Below, piece after piece: positions 46,082-55,747 of a DNA stretch of 64,000 nt. The notes beneath the pieces were generated by a model. It was given only the letters and a program-made list of their open reading frames with translations. It was not told the origin of the DNA and ran no database searches. How positions within the stretch are numbered: the first letter of the stretch is position 1; every line of letters begins with the position of its first letter. This DNA is from an uncultured Draconibacterium sp. (GTDB lineage: Bacteria; Bacteroidota; Bacteroidia; Bacteroidales; Prolixibacteraceae), in contig NZ_OY781884.1 of the NCBI RefSeq assembly GCF_963677155.1, forward strand, positions 2,372,134 through 2,436,133, given 5' to 3'. The position numbers and the translations under genes are program-made.

Positions 46082-47461
46082 ATGGAAAAGAAAGTAAAAG
46101 TGAAGTTCCCGAAGGCTTTTTGGGTGGCTAATGCAGTGGAGTTATTAGAACGGGCTGCGTATTATGGTGTGTTTATTGTTATCACACTGTACTTGTCGCG
46201 AATTTTAGGATTTAACGATTTTCAGGCTGCAATTCTCGCTGGATCGTTTTCGGCAGGGCTTTATTTTTTGCCAACTTTTACCGGAGCTGTGGCCGATAAA
46301 ATAGGCTTTAAAAAGTCGTTGTTGATTGCTTTTACATTACTTTCTATCGGCTATTTTTCGATGGGTGTACTACCAACAATGCTCGAATCATCGGGTTTGG
46401 TAGAATATACCAAAACAACACAGTTTTACGGACTTCGTGAAAGCAATTTAAAATGGATTATTGTACCGATTATGATTGTGATAATGATTGGCGGATCGTT
46501 CATAAAATCGTGTATTACCGGAACCGTGGCTCGCGAAACAACCAAAGAAACCCGTGCACAGGGCTACTCCATTTTTTATATGATGGTAAATATTGGTGCT
46601 TTTTCGGGTAAAACCATTGTAAAACCGTTGCGCGACGCCATGGGAAATGAAGGATTGGTTACGCTTAACTACTTTGCAGGAGGAGTTACCCTTTTGGCTG
46701 TGATTTTGGTGGCTCTGTTTTATAAAGCAAGCCGTTCACACGAAGAATCAAAGAGCTTTTCACAGATATTCGATGCATTGGTTAAAGTGCTTTCCAATGC
46801 GCGTTTAATAATACTTATTATCATTATTACCGGGTTTTGGATGGTGCAACAGCAGTTGTATGCTACCATGCCAAAATACGTATTAAGATTGGCGGGCGAG
46901 GGCAGTGCTATTTCGTGGTTTGCTAACGTAAATCCCTTGGTAGTTTTTCTTACTGTAGGTTTTGTTACACAGTTGATGCGCAATAAAACATCGCTGTTTT
47001 CAATGACCGTAGGAATGTTTATAATGCCTGTTTCGGCACTTTGTATGGCCTCGGGGCACTTAATGGGCAGCGATCCTATTTTGGGCCTTCACCCCGTTGC
47101 TTTTATGATGATTGTAGGTATTGTTTTCCAGGGCCTGGCCGAAACGTTTATTTCTCCACGTTACCTGGAGTATTTTTCGTTGCAGGCACCAAAAGGAGAA
47201 GAGGGTCTTTATCTTGGGTTTAGTCATTTGCATTCGTTCCTGTCTTCTATCCTTGGTTTTGGCCTTTCGGGTTGGTTACTTACCAAATATTGTCCCGATC
47301 CGTTGTTGTTCGATACACATGCCGAGTGGGAAGCCGCTTCGGTAAATGCACATTATATCTGGTTTTATTTTGTAGGAATTGCTTCTGTTTCAGCAGTTTC
47401 CTTAATAGTTTATGGAAAAGTGGTAAAATACATCGACAGTAAGAAGCAAATTTCAGCATAA
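46082..47461 (+). CDS. POT/MFS-type oligopeptide-like transporter
   Basis: A 459-residue integral membrane protein of about 12 helices. The N-terminal motif ELLERAAYYG is the POT/PTR signature for proton-coupled peptide symport (ExxER-x-YYG). KTIVKPLRDAMG and FISPRYLEYFSLQAPKGEEG follow in the usual places. Peptides are the likely substrate, but the family also includes nitrate and nucleoside carriers. It is a lone gene with its own promoter; the tRNA-Leu gene follows. Confidence 0.85.
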   Translation: MEKKVKVKFPKAFWVANAVELLERAAYYGVFIVITLYLSRILGFNDFQAAILAGSFSAGLYFLPTFTGAVADKIGFKKSLLIAFTLLSIGYFSMGVLPTMLESSGLVEYTKTTQFYGLRESNLKWIIVPIMIVIMIGGSFIKSCITGTVARETTKETRAQGYSIFYMMVNIGAFSGKTIVKPLRDAMGNEGLVTLNYFAGGVTLLAVILVALFYKASRSHEESKSFSQIFDALVKVLSNARLIILIIIITGFWMVQQQLYATMPKYVLRLAGEGSAISWFANVNPLVVFLTVGFVTQLMRNKTSLFSMTVGMFIMPVSALCMASGHLMGSDPILGLHPVAFMMIVGIVFQGLAETFISPRYLEYFSLQAPKGEEGLYLGFSHLHSFLSSILGFGLSGWLLTKYCPDPLLFDTHAEWEAASVNAHYIWFYFVGIASVSAVSLIVYGKVVKYIDSKKQISA

Positions 47462-47464
47462 TAT

Positions 47465-47495
47465 TTTGCTTATTCAGGTGAAATAATTAGTTTTG
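47465..47495 (+). promoter_or_regulatory. consensus promoter for tRNA-Leu
   Basis: TTTG at 47465-47468 and TAGTTTTG at 47488-47495 with a 19-base spacer match the Bacteroidota housekeeping consensus exactly. The -33 element begins 4 bases past the POT gene's last base. Confidence 0.8.
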
Positions 47496-47522
47496 CACAC
47501 CAATTTTCCACAAAGGAAGTTT

Positions 47523-47606
47523 GCCCGGGTGGCGGAATTGGTAGACGCGCTGGATTCAAAATCCAGTTCTGGCAACGGAGTGCGGGTTCGATTCCCGCCC
47601 CGGGTA
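47523..47606 (+). tRNA. tRNA-Leu (anticodon CAA)
   Basis: 84 nucleotides with a complete cloverleaf: acceptor GCCCGGG paired to CCCGGGT (one G-U at the end), D arm, anticodon stem CTGGA/TCCAG with loop TTCAAAA (CAA at 47557-47559), a long variable arm typical of leucine, and T arm GCGGG-TTCGATT-CCCGC. CCA is not encoded. It reads UUG codons. Confidence 0.97.
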
Positions 47607-47630
47607 CAAGGTGAAATATCCAAAACATTA

Positions 47631-47667
47631 AAAGCGCTTAAATCATTGATTTAAGCGCTTTTTTTAT
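47631..47667 (+). terminator. terminator of the tRNA-Leu transcript
   Basis: A perfect 15-bp inverted repeat (47631-47645 with 47647-47661, AAAGCGCTTAAATCA and its complement) followed by a T tract. Confidence 0.9.
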
Positions 47668-47809
47668 TTAGTTAAATATCAAAAAAAGTGCTTTAAAAGC
47701 ATCTAAAATGTGATAAGATCGAGACCTATGGTTAAATAGATCCGACAGGTCTCGCTAAACGCTGTAACTCGCTGATTTATTTTATTCACACCTATCGATT
47801 TTCTACAAT

Positions 47810-47890
47810 AGGACACGGAATTACGATATGAGAATCCGCAGTTGGTATACCACCGAATCCCGTCCTGCAATATGTACGGTGTTAGCGGTA
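47810..47890. repeat. foldable element ending in GTTAGCG, attC/cassette-end-like
   Basis: AGGACACGGAATT (47810-47822) pairs imperfectly with GAATCCCGTCCT (47855-47866) around the palindrome TGGTATACCA, and ACGGTGTTAGCGG follows. CGCTAA at 47753-47758 is the inverse of TTAGCG. The layout resembles a cassette recombination site, but no integrase or array is present. Confidence 0.3.
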
Positions 47891-47963
47891 AGTGTTTCTT
47901 TTCTTTATAAATTCATTATGTGTTTGTTTATCGATCCTCTTTCGTCTAAGAGCCTAAATTTCT

Positions 47964-48001
47964 TGTGCCAAACAGGATTTAATTAAATCCTGTTTGGCAC
48001 A
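47964..48001. repeat. perfect 38-base palindrome
   Basis: Two 19-base arms (TGTGCCAAACAGGATTTAA and its exact complement) with no spacer. There is no T run on either side, so it is not an ordinary terminator. It lies about 90 bases beyond the stop of the nDsbD-thioredoxin gene. Confidence 0.8.
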
Positions 48002-48091
48002 TAGTAAATAGTTCTTCTACATCCAGAGCTGCGTAATCTCAAACCTTTTAAACACCCCGCTCTTCTCGGTTTTTACTCAAAAATTGAGAGA

Positions 48092-49009
48092 CTAATTTTT
48101 AAGTATTTCGGATAATTTTGTTTGTAGATTTTCTCCCCTAAGGTTTTTAGCCACTATTTTTCCATCCGGATTGATTAAAAAATTTGAAGGAACTGTTGTC
48201 ACACCATACCTGTTTGCAACTGTACTTTCAGAGTTCGTTTCATCTAGCAAATTTAACCATGGTAAACTATCCTCTGTAACTGCTTTAATCCAGGAGTTTT
48301 TATTTCTATCTAGTGATATAGAAATTATTTCAAGATTTTTACTCTTAAATTCCTTATAAGCTTTAATTAAATTGGGGTTTTCTGCTCTACAAGGTTTACA
48401 CCATGATGCCCAAAAATCTACTAAAACATATTTTCCACTAAATTGACTGAGACTATGCTCTTTATCTTTCGCGTCCTTAAGTGTAAAAGCGCTTGCTTGT
48501 TTTGTATCAGCTTCTTCTTCAATTAAATTAGGTGAAGCTTCTAACGCAATCTTAGAAGCTTCTAAAGAAGCAGTATTAAAGCTTATCGAAAACTTTTCTA
48601 TTTTAGGAGGTAAGCACATAGCATCTGTGCATGCCATATATTTTATCGTAAAATTTAAATTTATTTCATCTTTTGATTTCAACTTTAAGCTTTGGGTAAA
48701 GATGGCTCCTTTAGAGTAATAAGAACTTTGCTCATGCCCCTTCTCTATTCCTCTTTCTTTCGTTTCATCAATTAATTCAATATTGCTATTTTCTTTAAAT
48801 TTTATTTGAGTTGGCATTGCCAATCCTGCATTAGATGCTTGTTGCGTATAAATATGCCATGGCTCCTTTACTGTTGCCTCCATTTTAAGATCGTAAGTAT
48901 GCGGACCTGTTTTTACAGTGTCAATTTTCCATGATACTATTTGATTATTCTGGGAGAATCCCATAAAAGCCATTGAACAAAATAGTACAATTAAAATACC
49001 TTTCTTCAT
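48092..49009 (-). CDS. nDsbD-like domain fused to a TlpA-type thioredoxin
   Basis: A 305-residue exported protein (signal 1-20, GFSQ). Residues 22-145 look like the DsbD alpha domain (WHIYTQQASNAGLAMP, then YMACTDAMCLPP with Cys127 and Cys132). Residues 170-305 are a TlpA-like thioredoxin with CKPC at 204-207 (DFWASWCKPCRAE) and the cis-proline loop VTTVPSNFLINPDG. The eight-helix membrane core of DsbD is absent, so both redox domains are joined directly. It is last in the sigma-FecR-SusC-SusD-thioredoxin series. The role is thiol-disulfide exchange in the periplasm; the substrate is unknown. Confidence 0.88.
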   Translation of the reverse strand: MKKGILIVLFCSMAFMGFSQNNQIVSWKIDTVKTGPHTYDLKMEATVKEPWHIYTQQASNAGLAMPTQIKFKENSNIELIDETKERGIEKGHEQSSYYSKGAIFTQSLKLKSKDEINLNFTIKYMACTDAMCLPPKIEKFSISFNTASLEASKIALEASPNLIEEEADTKQASAFTLKDAKDKEHSLSQFSGKYVLVDFWASWCKPCRAENPNLIKAYKEFKSKNLEIISISLDRNKNSWIKAVTEDSLPWLNLLDETNSESTVANRYGVTTVPSNFLINPDGKIVAKNLRGENLQTKLSEILKN

Positions 49010-49138
49010 TTATACCTATTTAACGTTTAATATTATTCGACCTTGATTTGTCAGAATTTTCAATTTGTACCTAAGTCAAATTCTCGTGATACTATTCTTA
49101 ACGGTGCAAACATTAAGATGAAAACAATTTTTTTGGTT

Positions 49139-50440
49139 TTAATTTTTTTCTTTAGCCTTAGTAATTTCTATCATAGCCTTTAATTTATAATATTCTCTAT
49201 CGGTAGAACCTGCATAAGAAATAGAATAAAACCGGATATTGCCCTCAGTATCGAAAACTATTTTATTTGGTGTTGCAGCTACCTCATATGTTTCGTTATC
49301 CTCATCATGTAATACATCCAGAGAAATCCCTTTTTTGGCTATAAAGCTTTTAACTGTTTCCTGCTCTTCAAATATATCGATAATAAAAAGTTGGAAAGGG
49401 TCATTTTTATATTCAGAAACAACACGTTCAAATCCGGGAAAAGAAGCCACGCAAGGCGTACACATGGTGGTCCAAAAGTCGATAACAAGAATCTTTCCTT
49501 TATAATCACTAAAGTTTATGGTATTACCATTCAAGTCTGGTAGGGAAATATCATATGCATGCTTAGTAGCATTAAAAATAGTAAATGTTTTGTCACTATC
49601 ACTCGGGTCTGGAATTACACCTTGAAATGGTATCGTGCTTTCTGCTATGTACAGTTTTTCAACTTCTTTGTATTCCTTTTCATAAGCCTCTTCCTGCAAA
49701 TCTGTAATTAATTTATCAGCTCCTTTATCGCTCCCGTGTACTTTTATATAAATCTTTCTTAGCGTCTGAATCAATTTAGGATTTGAGTCTGCATTCCGAA
49801 CTGCATTAACAAGCGTATCTAATGCCTTTTTGTCCTCTCCCGCTGCTGATAAAACAATAGCGTATCGGTTATAGTAATTAGCTTTTGAGTCTTTAAAATA
49901 TTTTATTTCCCTGGCTCCATCCTTAATGTCTGATGACTTTTTAATATTTTTTAAAGCCACATCAACGTTTCCTAATTCAGCATTAGCCATGGCATTTACC
50001 TCTAGTAACACCTGTAATTGAAAAATGCTTATTACATCTTCATCATTATCTTTTTTCTCAATATCGTTTATAAGACCTGCTGAAATTTCTTCAACAATAT
50101 TTAAGTATTTTTTATCTTCCACCAAATCTTGTAAAACATAGGTTAAGTTAATCAAACCTACACTTGATATTTCAGGAACTGTTTGCATATAATATCTGTA
50201 TTTTTCAACATTTCCCTTAGCTAACCAATTAGATGCTATAGATTCACGGATTACGTTGTACAGTTTAGTATTGGATTCATCCTTTGGTGCTTCCTGAAGC
50301 ATTTTATTAAAATACACCTCCTGATCTTCTACTTTTACAATTAAATTAAAATCCTGATAGTTGTACTTTTTAACTGTTTCCTGTTGTGCCCAGCTTGAAC
50401 AGCTTATGAATAGACACATTACAATTATTAATATTTTCAT
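49139..50440 (-). CDS. TPR-like/TlpA-like thioredoxin-fold protein
   Basis: A 433-residue exported protein (signal 1-19, SSWAQQ). Residues 40-260 are helical and TPR-like (YNRYAIVLSAAGEDKKALDT). Residues 295-433 form a TlpA/AhpC-like thioredoxin domain with the CxxC motif MCTPC (Cys327 and Cys330); the usual Trp before the first Cys is Met. The conserved cis-proline is in VAATPNKIVFD. It lies between susD and the nDsbD-thioredoxin gene, about 90-130 bases from each. The helical domain probably holds a partner protein; inference only. Confidence 0.85.
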   Translation of the reverse strand: MKILIIVMCLFISCSSWAQQETVKKYNYQDFNLIVKVEDQEVYFNKMLQEAPKDESNTKLYNVIRESIASNWLAKGNVEKYRYYMQTVPEISSVGLINLTYVLQDLVEDKKYLNIVEEISAGLINDIEKKDNDEDVISIFQLQVLLEVNAMANAELGNVDVALKNIKKSSDIKDGAREIKYFKDSKANYYNRYAIVLSAAGEDKKALDTLVNAVRNADSNPKLIQTLRKIYIKVHGSDKGADKLITDLQEEAYEKEYKEVEKLYIAESTIPFQGVIPDPSDSDKTFTIFNATKHAYDISLPDLNGNTINFSDYKGKILVIDFWTTMCTPCVASFPGFERVVSEYKNDPFQLFIIDIFEEQETVKSFIAKKGISLDVLHDEDNETYEVAATPNKIVFDTEGNIRFYSISYAGSTDREYYKLKAMIEITKAKEKN

Positions 50441-50529
50441 TATAATCTTTTTACTATTAGTTTACTAAATTAATTCCGCAAGGTTTTCTTGCATAGCCCG
50501 TACTTTTAGGATACTCCCAATAATTTTAT

Positions 50530-51981
50530 TTACGGATTTTCAATTAAATCGGGGTTTTGTGAAGTAACTACTCCTCCAAATCTTAATACCAATCTTTCTG
50601 GAGTTAGTGTATAACTTTCCAATAAGTCACCGTCGGAACTATATTTATTATGTGTATAATTCACCAGATTATTATAATCTGGATCTACAGATAATCTTCT
50701 CATATCAAACCATCTATACCCGCTTAATGGAAACTCTCTAATACGTTCTTCAAAAATAAATTTCACTAAATTGTTTTGATTTGATGCAATTTCTGTTGGA
50801 ACAGAGGCATCACTTTCAGGCATTCTTTTTGATCTGAAATTTTCAAGTGCGGTAGTTGCTTCTTCCAAAAATCCTAAACGTGCATTTGCCTCAATTATTA
50901 ATAAATAAACGTCTGGTAAATATACTCCCGATTGTTGCTGTAATGGACCAAATTTTCTTAACATGCCATTAGGGTAGTAAGGGGCAAAACCAAAAAACTC
51001 TGCATCGGAGAAAAAATACAATCTTAAATCGGAATCATTATACAAATTTGCTGTTTCTGGACTTATTACAAATTCATTATTTATAAATGCCCACGAATTA
51101 AAAACAGACCTGTCATAAATTACTTCTGCATTATTTTTTGAAAGAATGGATGAAGGACCAAAAAAAGGATCTATTGGTGTAAATACACCTTCATCAAAAA
51201 GTTCTAAATTATAATCATAAAGATCTACATTAATTTCAGCGCTTTGCACATAGGTTAATGCTTGCTTAAGGTGAACTAATGCACTATCATATTTATGCTG
51301 AAACATTAATATTTTACCAAGCAAACCTTCTGCTGCCGCTTTAGATGCTCTATGTCTGCTACTAACCGATTCTGGAAGATTGGGTAGTGCGCTTTCTATA
51401 TCCTCGATAATGAAGTTATAAACTTCTTCCACTGTATTTCTAGTGAAGTTGGTTGAAGTAATATTTGAATATGTAACGATAGGAAGTCCTAAATCTGAAC
51501 TAGCTGTAGACGCATCGTATGGCTTTCCATAATAATTTATAAGCATAAAATAATTAAAAGCTCTTCCTAAACGTGCCTCTGCTTTAAGTTTTTGCTTTTC
51601 TGAATCAGTTCCACCATTGGAGTCACTTATTTCATTAATTATTTTATTATAAACATACAAGGATGCCATTAATGGCTTAAGCTCTTGTGAATTTTGATCT
51701 GGATTATAAATATCGGCCTTCCACTGAAAAGTTCTGCGAGGTCTTAGTTCAATAGTTGAATAAAATGGATCGATAGCTGCCACTTCATCTCCCATTGGAA
51801 CAGTAATATTAGACAACTCTCTTAATGAAGGATCTTCTAATAACAGATCATAATCTTCAGTATTTTGTGCTATTAAATTCCCTTTGGGAATCACTTCTAA
51901 AAAATCATCACTACACGAAACCGTTGATGCAGCAAGTAATGAAAAAACAAATAACCTTATATAAAATATTTTAATATTCAT
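50530..51981 (-). CDS. SusD/RagB family outer-membrane lipoprotein
   Basis: Cell-surface ligand-binding lid of a SusCD importer. The lipobox is STVSC with the lipidated Cys23, followed by SDDFLEVIPKG, the standard SusD start. The TPR-like helices and the C-terminal segment FIFEERIREFPLSGYRWFDMRR are diagnostic. Length 483 is normal. It starts 21 bases downstream of susC. The absence of glycoside hydrolases in this locus argues against a simple polysaccharide substrate. Confidence 0.93.
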   Translation of the reverse strand: MNIKIFYIRLFVFSLLAASTVSCSDDFLEVIPKGNLIAQNTEDYDLLLEDPSLRELSNITVPMGDEVAAIDPFYSTIELRPRRTFQWKADIYNPDQNSQELKPLMASLYVYNKIINEISDSNGGTDSEKQKLKAEARLGRAFNYFMLINYYGKPYDASTASSDLGLPIVTYSNITSTNFTRNTVEEVYNFIIEDIESALPNLPESVSSRHRASKAAAEGLLGKILMFQHKYDSALVHLKQALTYVQSAEINVDLYDYNLELFDEGVFTPIDPFFGPSSILSKNNAEVIYDRSVFNSWAFINNEFVISPETANLYNDSDLRLYFFSDAEFFGFAPYYPNGMLRKFGPLQQQSGVYLPDVYLLIIEANARLGFLEEATTALENFRSKRMPESDASVPTEIASNQNNLVKFIFEERIREFPLSGYRWFDMRRLSVDPDYNNLVNYTHNKYSSDGDLLESYTLTPERLVLRFGGVVTSQNPDLIENP

Positions 51982-52002
51982 GAGTAACTATTTTTGTAAT
52001 TA

Positions 52003-55000
52003 TTAAAAGGATAAATGAACACCAAAAGCAATGCTTCCCTGATTTCTTTTAATATTTCTTCGACCAGTACCATAATAGGTGTATTGAAATTCTGGATCGA
52101 TGCCAGCGTTATTAGCTTTCCATAGCATTAAATTTGATACTGATAATCTGAAAGTTAAACCATCTATCTTAAGTTTATCTAAAACGTTTTTTGGAATTCC
52201 GTAAGACAATGTAATGTCTCTTAATTTAATATAGGAAGCACTTAATACATTTGTATTTCCTTTCGTATAATAATAGGTATCTCTGGTATTTCCAGTAAAA
52301 GTTCCTGAAGGATCATAAGAAGGAATATCTGTAATCAATTCGTCACCCGGCTTCTTCCACCTGTTTATAAAATCACTATGAGGAACCGTTTCTAAAAGTG
52401 ATGAGTAATTTGAATTTACATCCTTTCTCATCACATGACCTAAATTGTACACCGTATTTATACTTAAATTAAAGTCTTTATATCTAAAAGAATTAGAGAA
52501 ACCACCACTCCAAATTGGTTGCGATGTTCCCATGTATAAAACATCTTCTGCCGAAGTAACATTTGGCTCTTTAGTTATTGTACCATCACTTAAACGGATT
52601 AAAGGATCTCCTTCACCATCCAACCCTTGGTAGTCGTAGGCAAAGATGGCAAAAGCTGGGTAGCCTTTTAAGTATGCCAAATTCACTTTTTGAGCACCTG
52701 TTGTTACATCACCAGGTAATAATAATTCAGTAATTTTGTTTTTATTGTAAGCCATGGTGAACAAAGTAGTCCAACCAAAATCTTCATTTTGAATATTAGT
52801 TGTTTTCAATGTTAACTCGAAACCTTTATTTTCCATAGAACCAAAATTCCCAATAGCTGATGGAAACCCTGAAAACACATTAAGCGGTAATTGACCCAAC
52901 AGATTATCTGTATTTTTCTTATATATATCTAAATAAGCTGTTATTACATTAAGCAATCCAAAATCAACACCAAGATTTAAAGTTTTGGTACTTTCCCATT
53001 TTAAATTTGGGTTACCAGGTGTTTGAATAGTTAATGGGATGATGTTGCCGGTTAAACTATAATTTGTTTGTGGTCTTAAAATATCATATGATGAAGATGT
53101 TCCTGGTGTAGGTGCATTACCCGTAATACCATATGTTCCCCTTAATGTCAGAAAATTAATTGGTGTGACATTTTCAAAAAATGTCTCTCTTCCGATGTTC
53201 CACTTACCACCAACACTCCATGTTGGCTTATTTTGTGCTGATTTATCTAATCCGAACAAATTACTTTTATCCCGTCTCCAACTTCCATTAATGGTATATT
53301 TCTTATCTAAGGTATAGCCTGCATTCATATAGTAAGAAGTAAATCGACTTAAAACTTCAGATCGAGTAAAGGAGTCATCTGTTAAAAAACTTTGGTTCCC
53401 GGCGTTTGGCATTACCGGGTTATCTATTCCATTATTTTTTAATGTAGCATAATCCACAGATAGATAAGTTTGTAATAATGGATTATAGCCACGAACTGTT
53501 GAATTTGTAATTTCGGTTAATTGTTCTTGTGCTTCTTGTCCTAATATTACATTAACTTGATGCTTACTATCATCCCAACTTTTATCGAATGATAGTTGAT
53601 TTCTTATGGTATAATTTCTATTAGAAATGTTTCTTTCACTGTATTTGCCTCCGGTTTCGGGTAGATAATAAATAGGAGTGACATCTGGTGAATCTGCAAC
53701 GGTAAACTGGGCTAATTCACTTCGCACACTATAGCTTTTATCACTTGTGTAATTGGAAACCTTATTAGAACCTTGAGTGTAGCTATAAGTGCCATTAAAC
53801 GTAATATTATCAAAAACGTCAATAATCACCCCTCCAATTAAACGAGTGTTAAAAGCTTCTGAAGTTTCGTCTGAAAAATTTCTTTCATCTAAAGGGTTAT
53901 AATTCAAATCAATTCTGGACCTTGCTTCAAAATCTGCCCTAACATCTTCTGTTAGCATACCCATAAAAGGAATTGAAATATTATTACCATTATCGTCTCT
54001 AAATAATTGATATGGAAAAAAGCTATTGGTAATACTTAAATTATTCTTAGTAAGAGATTTTGTTTTTGTGAAATCGGTAATCAAGAAAGACCTAATTTTG
54101 TTATTAAATTTAAAATCTTGTCTTACATTTAATTTATAAAGTTCATCAGTATCCCCAGGTCTATCTGATTTTGTATCAGTATATGCCATAGATGCGTAAG
54201 CTGAATGCTTTTCACCACCAAATGAAAGTGATAAAGTATGATTTGTTTGCATGGCTTTCCGATACCATAATTTCTTAATTTGATCTCTATTATTGATATT
54301 CGATAAACTATCCAGCCGGGCATTTGCAACATCACTAGATATAACACCTCGATATTCATCATAAAGCGTTTGTAAATGTGGAGGGGTACCGCTTGCGTCA
54401 AAAATATAAGCGTTTAATTCATTATAAGAGTATGATTCCGGATCAAAAACTTCTTTTGCTGCATTAATCAATTCTGAGCTATTCAGGTATGGTTGATAAT
54501 CAAGATCTGGACGACCTTGAATATTAGTAAAAGCATCATACTCAATCTTCAATTCGCTATTGTTTCCTGCCTTTTTGGTGGTGATCACAATAACACCATT
54601 TGCTGCTCTAGCTCCCCAGATAGATGAAGCAGTTGCATCCTTTAAAACCGTAACATCCTCTATATCTTGTGGATTTATATAAGAAATGTTATTGTTTGGA
54701 ATCCCATCTACAACGAATAAAGGATTTCTATTTGTTCCTGTACCTGTAGCTATATTGTCGTCTGAATTAAATGTACCAATACTTGTTAAACCTCTAATTA
54801 AATAAGGATTAGAAGCTGCATCCGGAGAATTATTAATAGTCAATCCAGCAACCAATCCATCTAGTTTTTGAACTATATTCATTGAGAAGTTTCTTTCTTT
54901 AGCTATTGTTAGATCTGGTTTAGAAAAAGACCCGGAACTACGTTCTTTTGAGAGCTTTTGATAACCAGTTGAAACGATCTCAACAGCTTCAAGTTCTGTA

Positions 55001-55605
55001 ACATCTTCTTCTAATACAACATCTATATTTGTTCTATCACCTACTAAAACTTCTTTAAACTTAAACCCTAAAAACTTGAAAATAAGTATATTTTCTCGCG
55101 ATGGAACTGTTATTTTATAATTCCCGTCAGAATCTGATATAACGCCTGTCGTAGTTCCTTTAATAAATATAACTGCACTACTAATAGGTAGCCCATTTGC
55201 ATCTGTTACCTTTCCAGAAACTTGAATTTGTTGTTGAGCGTTTATACTTTTAATTATAATTTTATTATCAGTTGATATTACTGTATAAAAATCATTTGAA
55301 GAAAGACTGCTTTTCAAAAGCTCATCTACGCTAATTGTACCTTTTTGTAATTGTACTTTTGGTGCATCCTTAAATAAATCTTGCGGATAAATAAAACGGT
55401 AATCCGTTTGTGTTTTGATAATGTCGAAAACATCTTCAACCGTTACTTCTTTATCAGCATCAATTTTAACCTTGTTTTGAGCGAAACTGCTTTCAGGTTT
55501 TAAAGAAAAAGCCGTTGTGCAGAATAGAATGATAAAGGTTTTAATAATCAATAATCGCAACCGTTTTTGTATGAGATAACGGCCTGTGCTAAATTTAATT
55601 TCCAT
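52003..55605 (-). CDS. SusC/RagA family TonB-linked receptor with STN domain
   Basis: Outer-membrane barrel of the SusCD importer. The frame opens at a TTG at 55632; the ATG at 55605 (MEIKFSTGRY) is preferred, giving about 1200 residues. After the signal peptide come an STN domain (about residues 45-115, VKIDADKEVTVEDVFDIIKT), a CarboxypepD_reg domain (about 128-205), the plug (VVDGIPNNNISYINPQDIED, VLKDATASSIWGARAANGVI) and the barrel ending GVHLSF. The STN domain marks it as a signalling transducer to the FecR encoded upstream. Confidence 0.94.
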   Translation of the reverse strand: MEIKFSTGRYLIQKRLRLLIIKTFIILFCTTAFSLKPESSFAQNKVKIDADKEVTVEDVFDIIKTQTDYRFIYPQDLFKDAPKVQLQKGTISVDELLKSSLSSNDFYTVISTDNKIIIKSINAQQQIQVSGKVTDANGLPISSAVIFIKGTTTGVISDSDGNYKITVPSRENILIFKFLGFKFKEVLVGDRTNIDVVLEEDVTELEAVEIVSTGYQKLSKERSSGSFSKPDLTIAKERNFSMNIVQKLDGLVAGLTINNSPDAASNPYLIRGLTSIGTFNSDDNIATGTGTNRNPLFVVDGIPNNNISYINPQDIEDVTVLKDATASSIWGARAANGVIVITTKKAGNNSELKIEYDAFTNIQGRPDLDYQPYLNSSELINAAKEVFDPESYSYNELNAYIFDASGTPPHLQTLYDEYRGVISSDVANARLDSLSNINNRDQIKKLWYRKAMQTNHTLSLSFGGEKHSAYASMAYTDTKSDRPGDTDELYKLNVRQDFKFNNKIRSFLITDFTKTKSLTKNNLSITNSFFPYQLFRDDNGNNISIPFMGMLTEDVRADFEARSRIDLNYNPLDERNFSDETSEAFNTRLIGGVIIDVFDNITFNGTYSYTQGSNKVSNYTSDKSYSVRSELAQFTVADSPDVTPIYYLPETGGKYSERNISNRNYTIRNQLSFDKSWDDSKHQVNVILGQEAQEQLTEITNSTVRGYNPLLQTYLSVDYATLKNNGIDNPVMPNAGNQSFLTDDSFTRSEVLSRFTSYYMNAGYTLDKKYTINGSWRRDKSNLFGLDKSAQNKPTWSVGGKWNIGRETFFENVTPINFLTLRGTYGITGNAPTPGTSSSYDILRPQTNYSLTGNIIPLTIQTPGNPNLKWESTKTLNLGVDFGLLNVITAYLDIYKKNTDNLLGQLPLNVFSGFPSAIGNFGSMENKGFELTLKTTNIQNEDFGWTTLFTMAYNKNKITELLLPGDVTTGAQKVNLAYLKGYPAFAIFAYDYQGLDGEGDPLIRLSDGTITKEPNVTSAEDVLYMGTSQPIWSGGFSNSFRYKDFNLSINTVYNLGHVMRKDVNSNYSSLLETVPHSDFINRWKKPGDELITDIPSYDPSGTFTGNTRDTYYYTKGNTNVLSASYIKLRDITLSYGIPKNVLDKLKIDGLTFRLSVSNLMLWKANNAGIDPEFQYTYYGTGRRNIKRNQGSIAFGVHLSF

Positions 55606-55747
55606 AAATTTGCTTTGTTTTTTGTTAGACAATTGTTTGATAAATACTAGCTAAAGAGGCGAAGTTGAGTCATCGCCAAATGTTTGACTTCGCTCTCTTT
55701 TTATGTTTTTATAATAAAATCATAATTTCTAAATTTCAATTTATAGT

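Larger units (their letters stand above)
47668..48091. other. noncoding region rich in inverted repeats
   Basis: 424 bases without a convincing gene. It holds an 8-bp stem CGAGACCT/AGGTCTCG (47720-47727 and 47747-47754), a folded element around the palindrome TGGTATACCA (47810-47866), a GTTAGCG-ended motif, and a perfect 38-base palindrome (47964-48001). A TTATTCACA at 47782-47790 matches a DnaA box but stands alone. Confidence 0.6.

Noticed and set aside
47782-47790. TTATTCACA as a DnaA box
   Set aside because: Single isolated match; such 9-mers are expected a few times per 64 kb. TTATACACA at 50651-50659 (minus strand), near the 3' end of the susD coding sequence, was set aside for the same reason.
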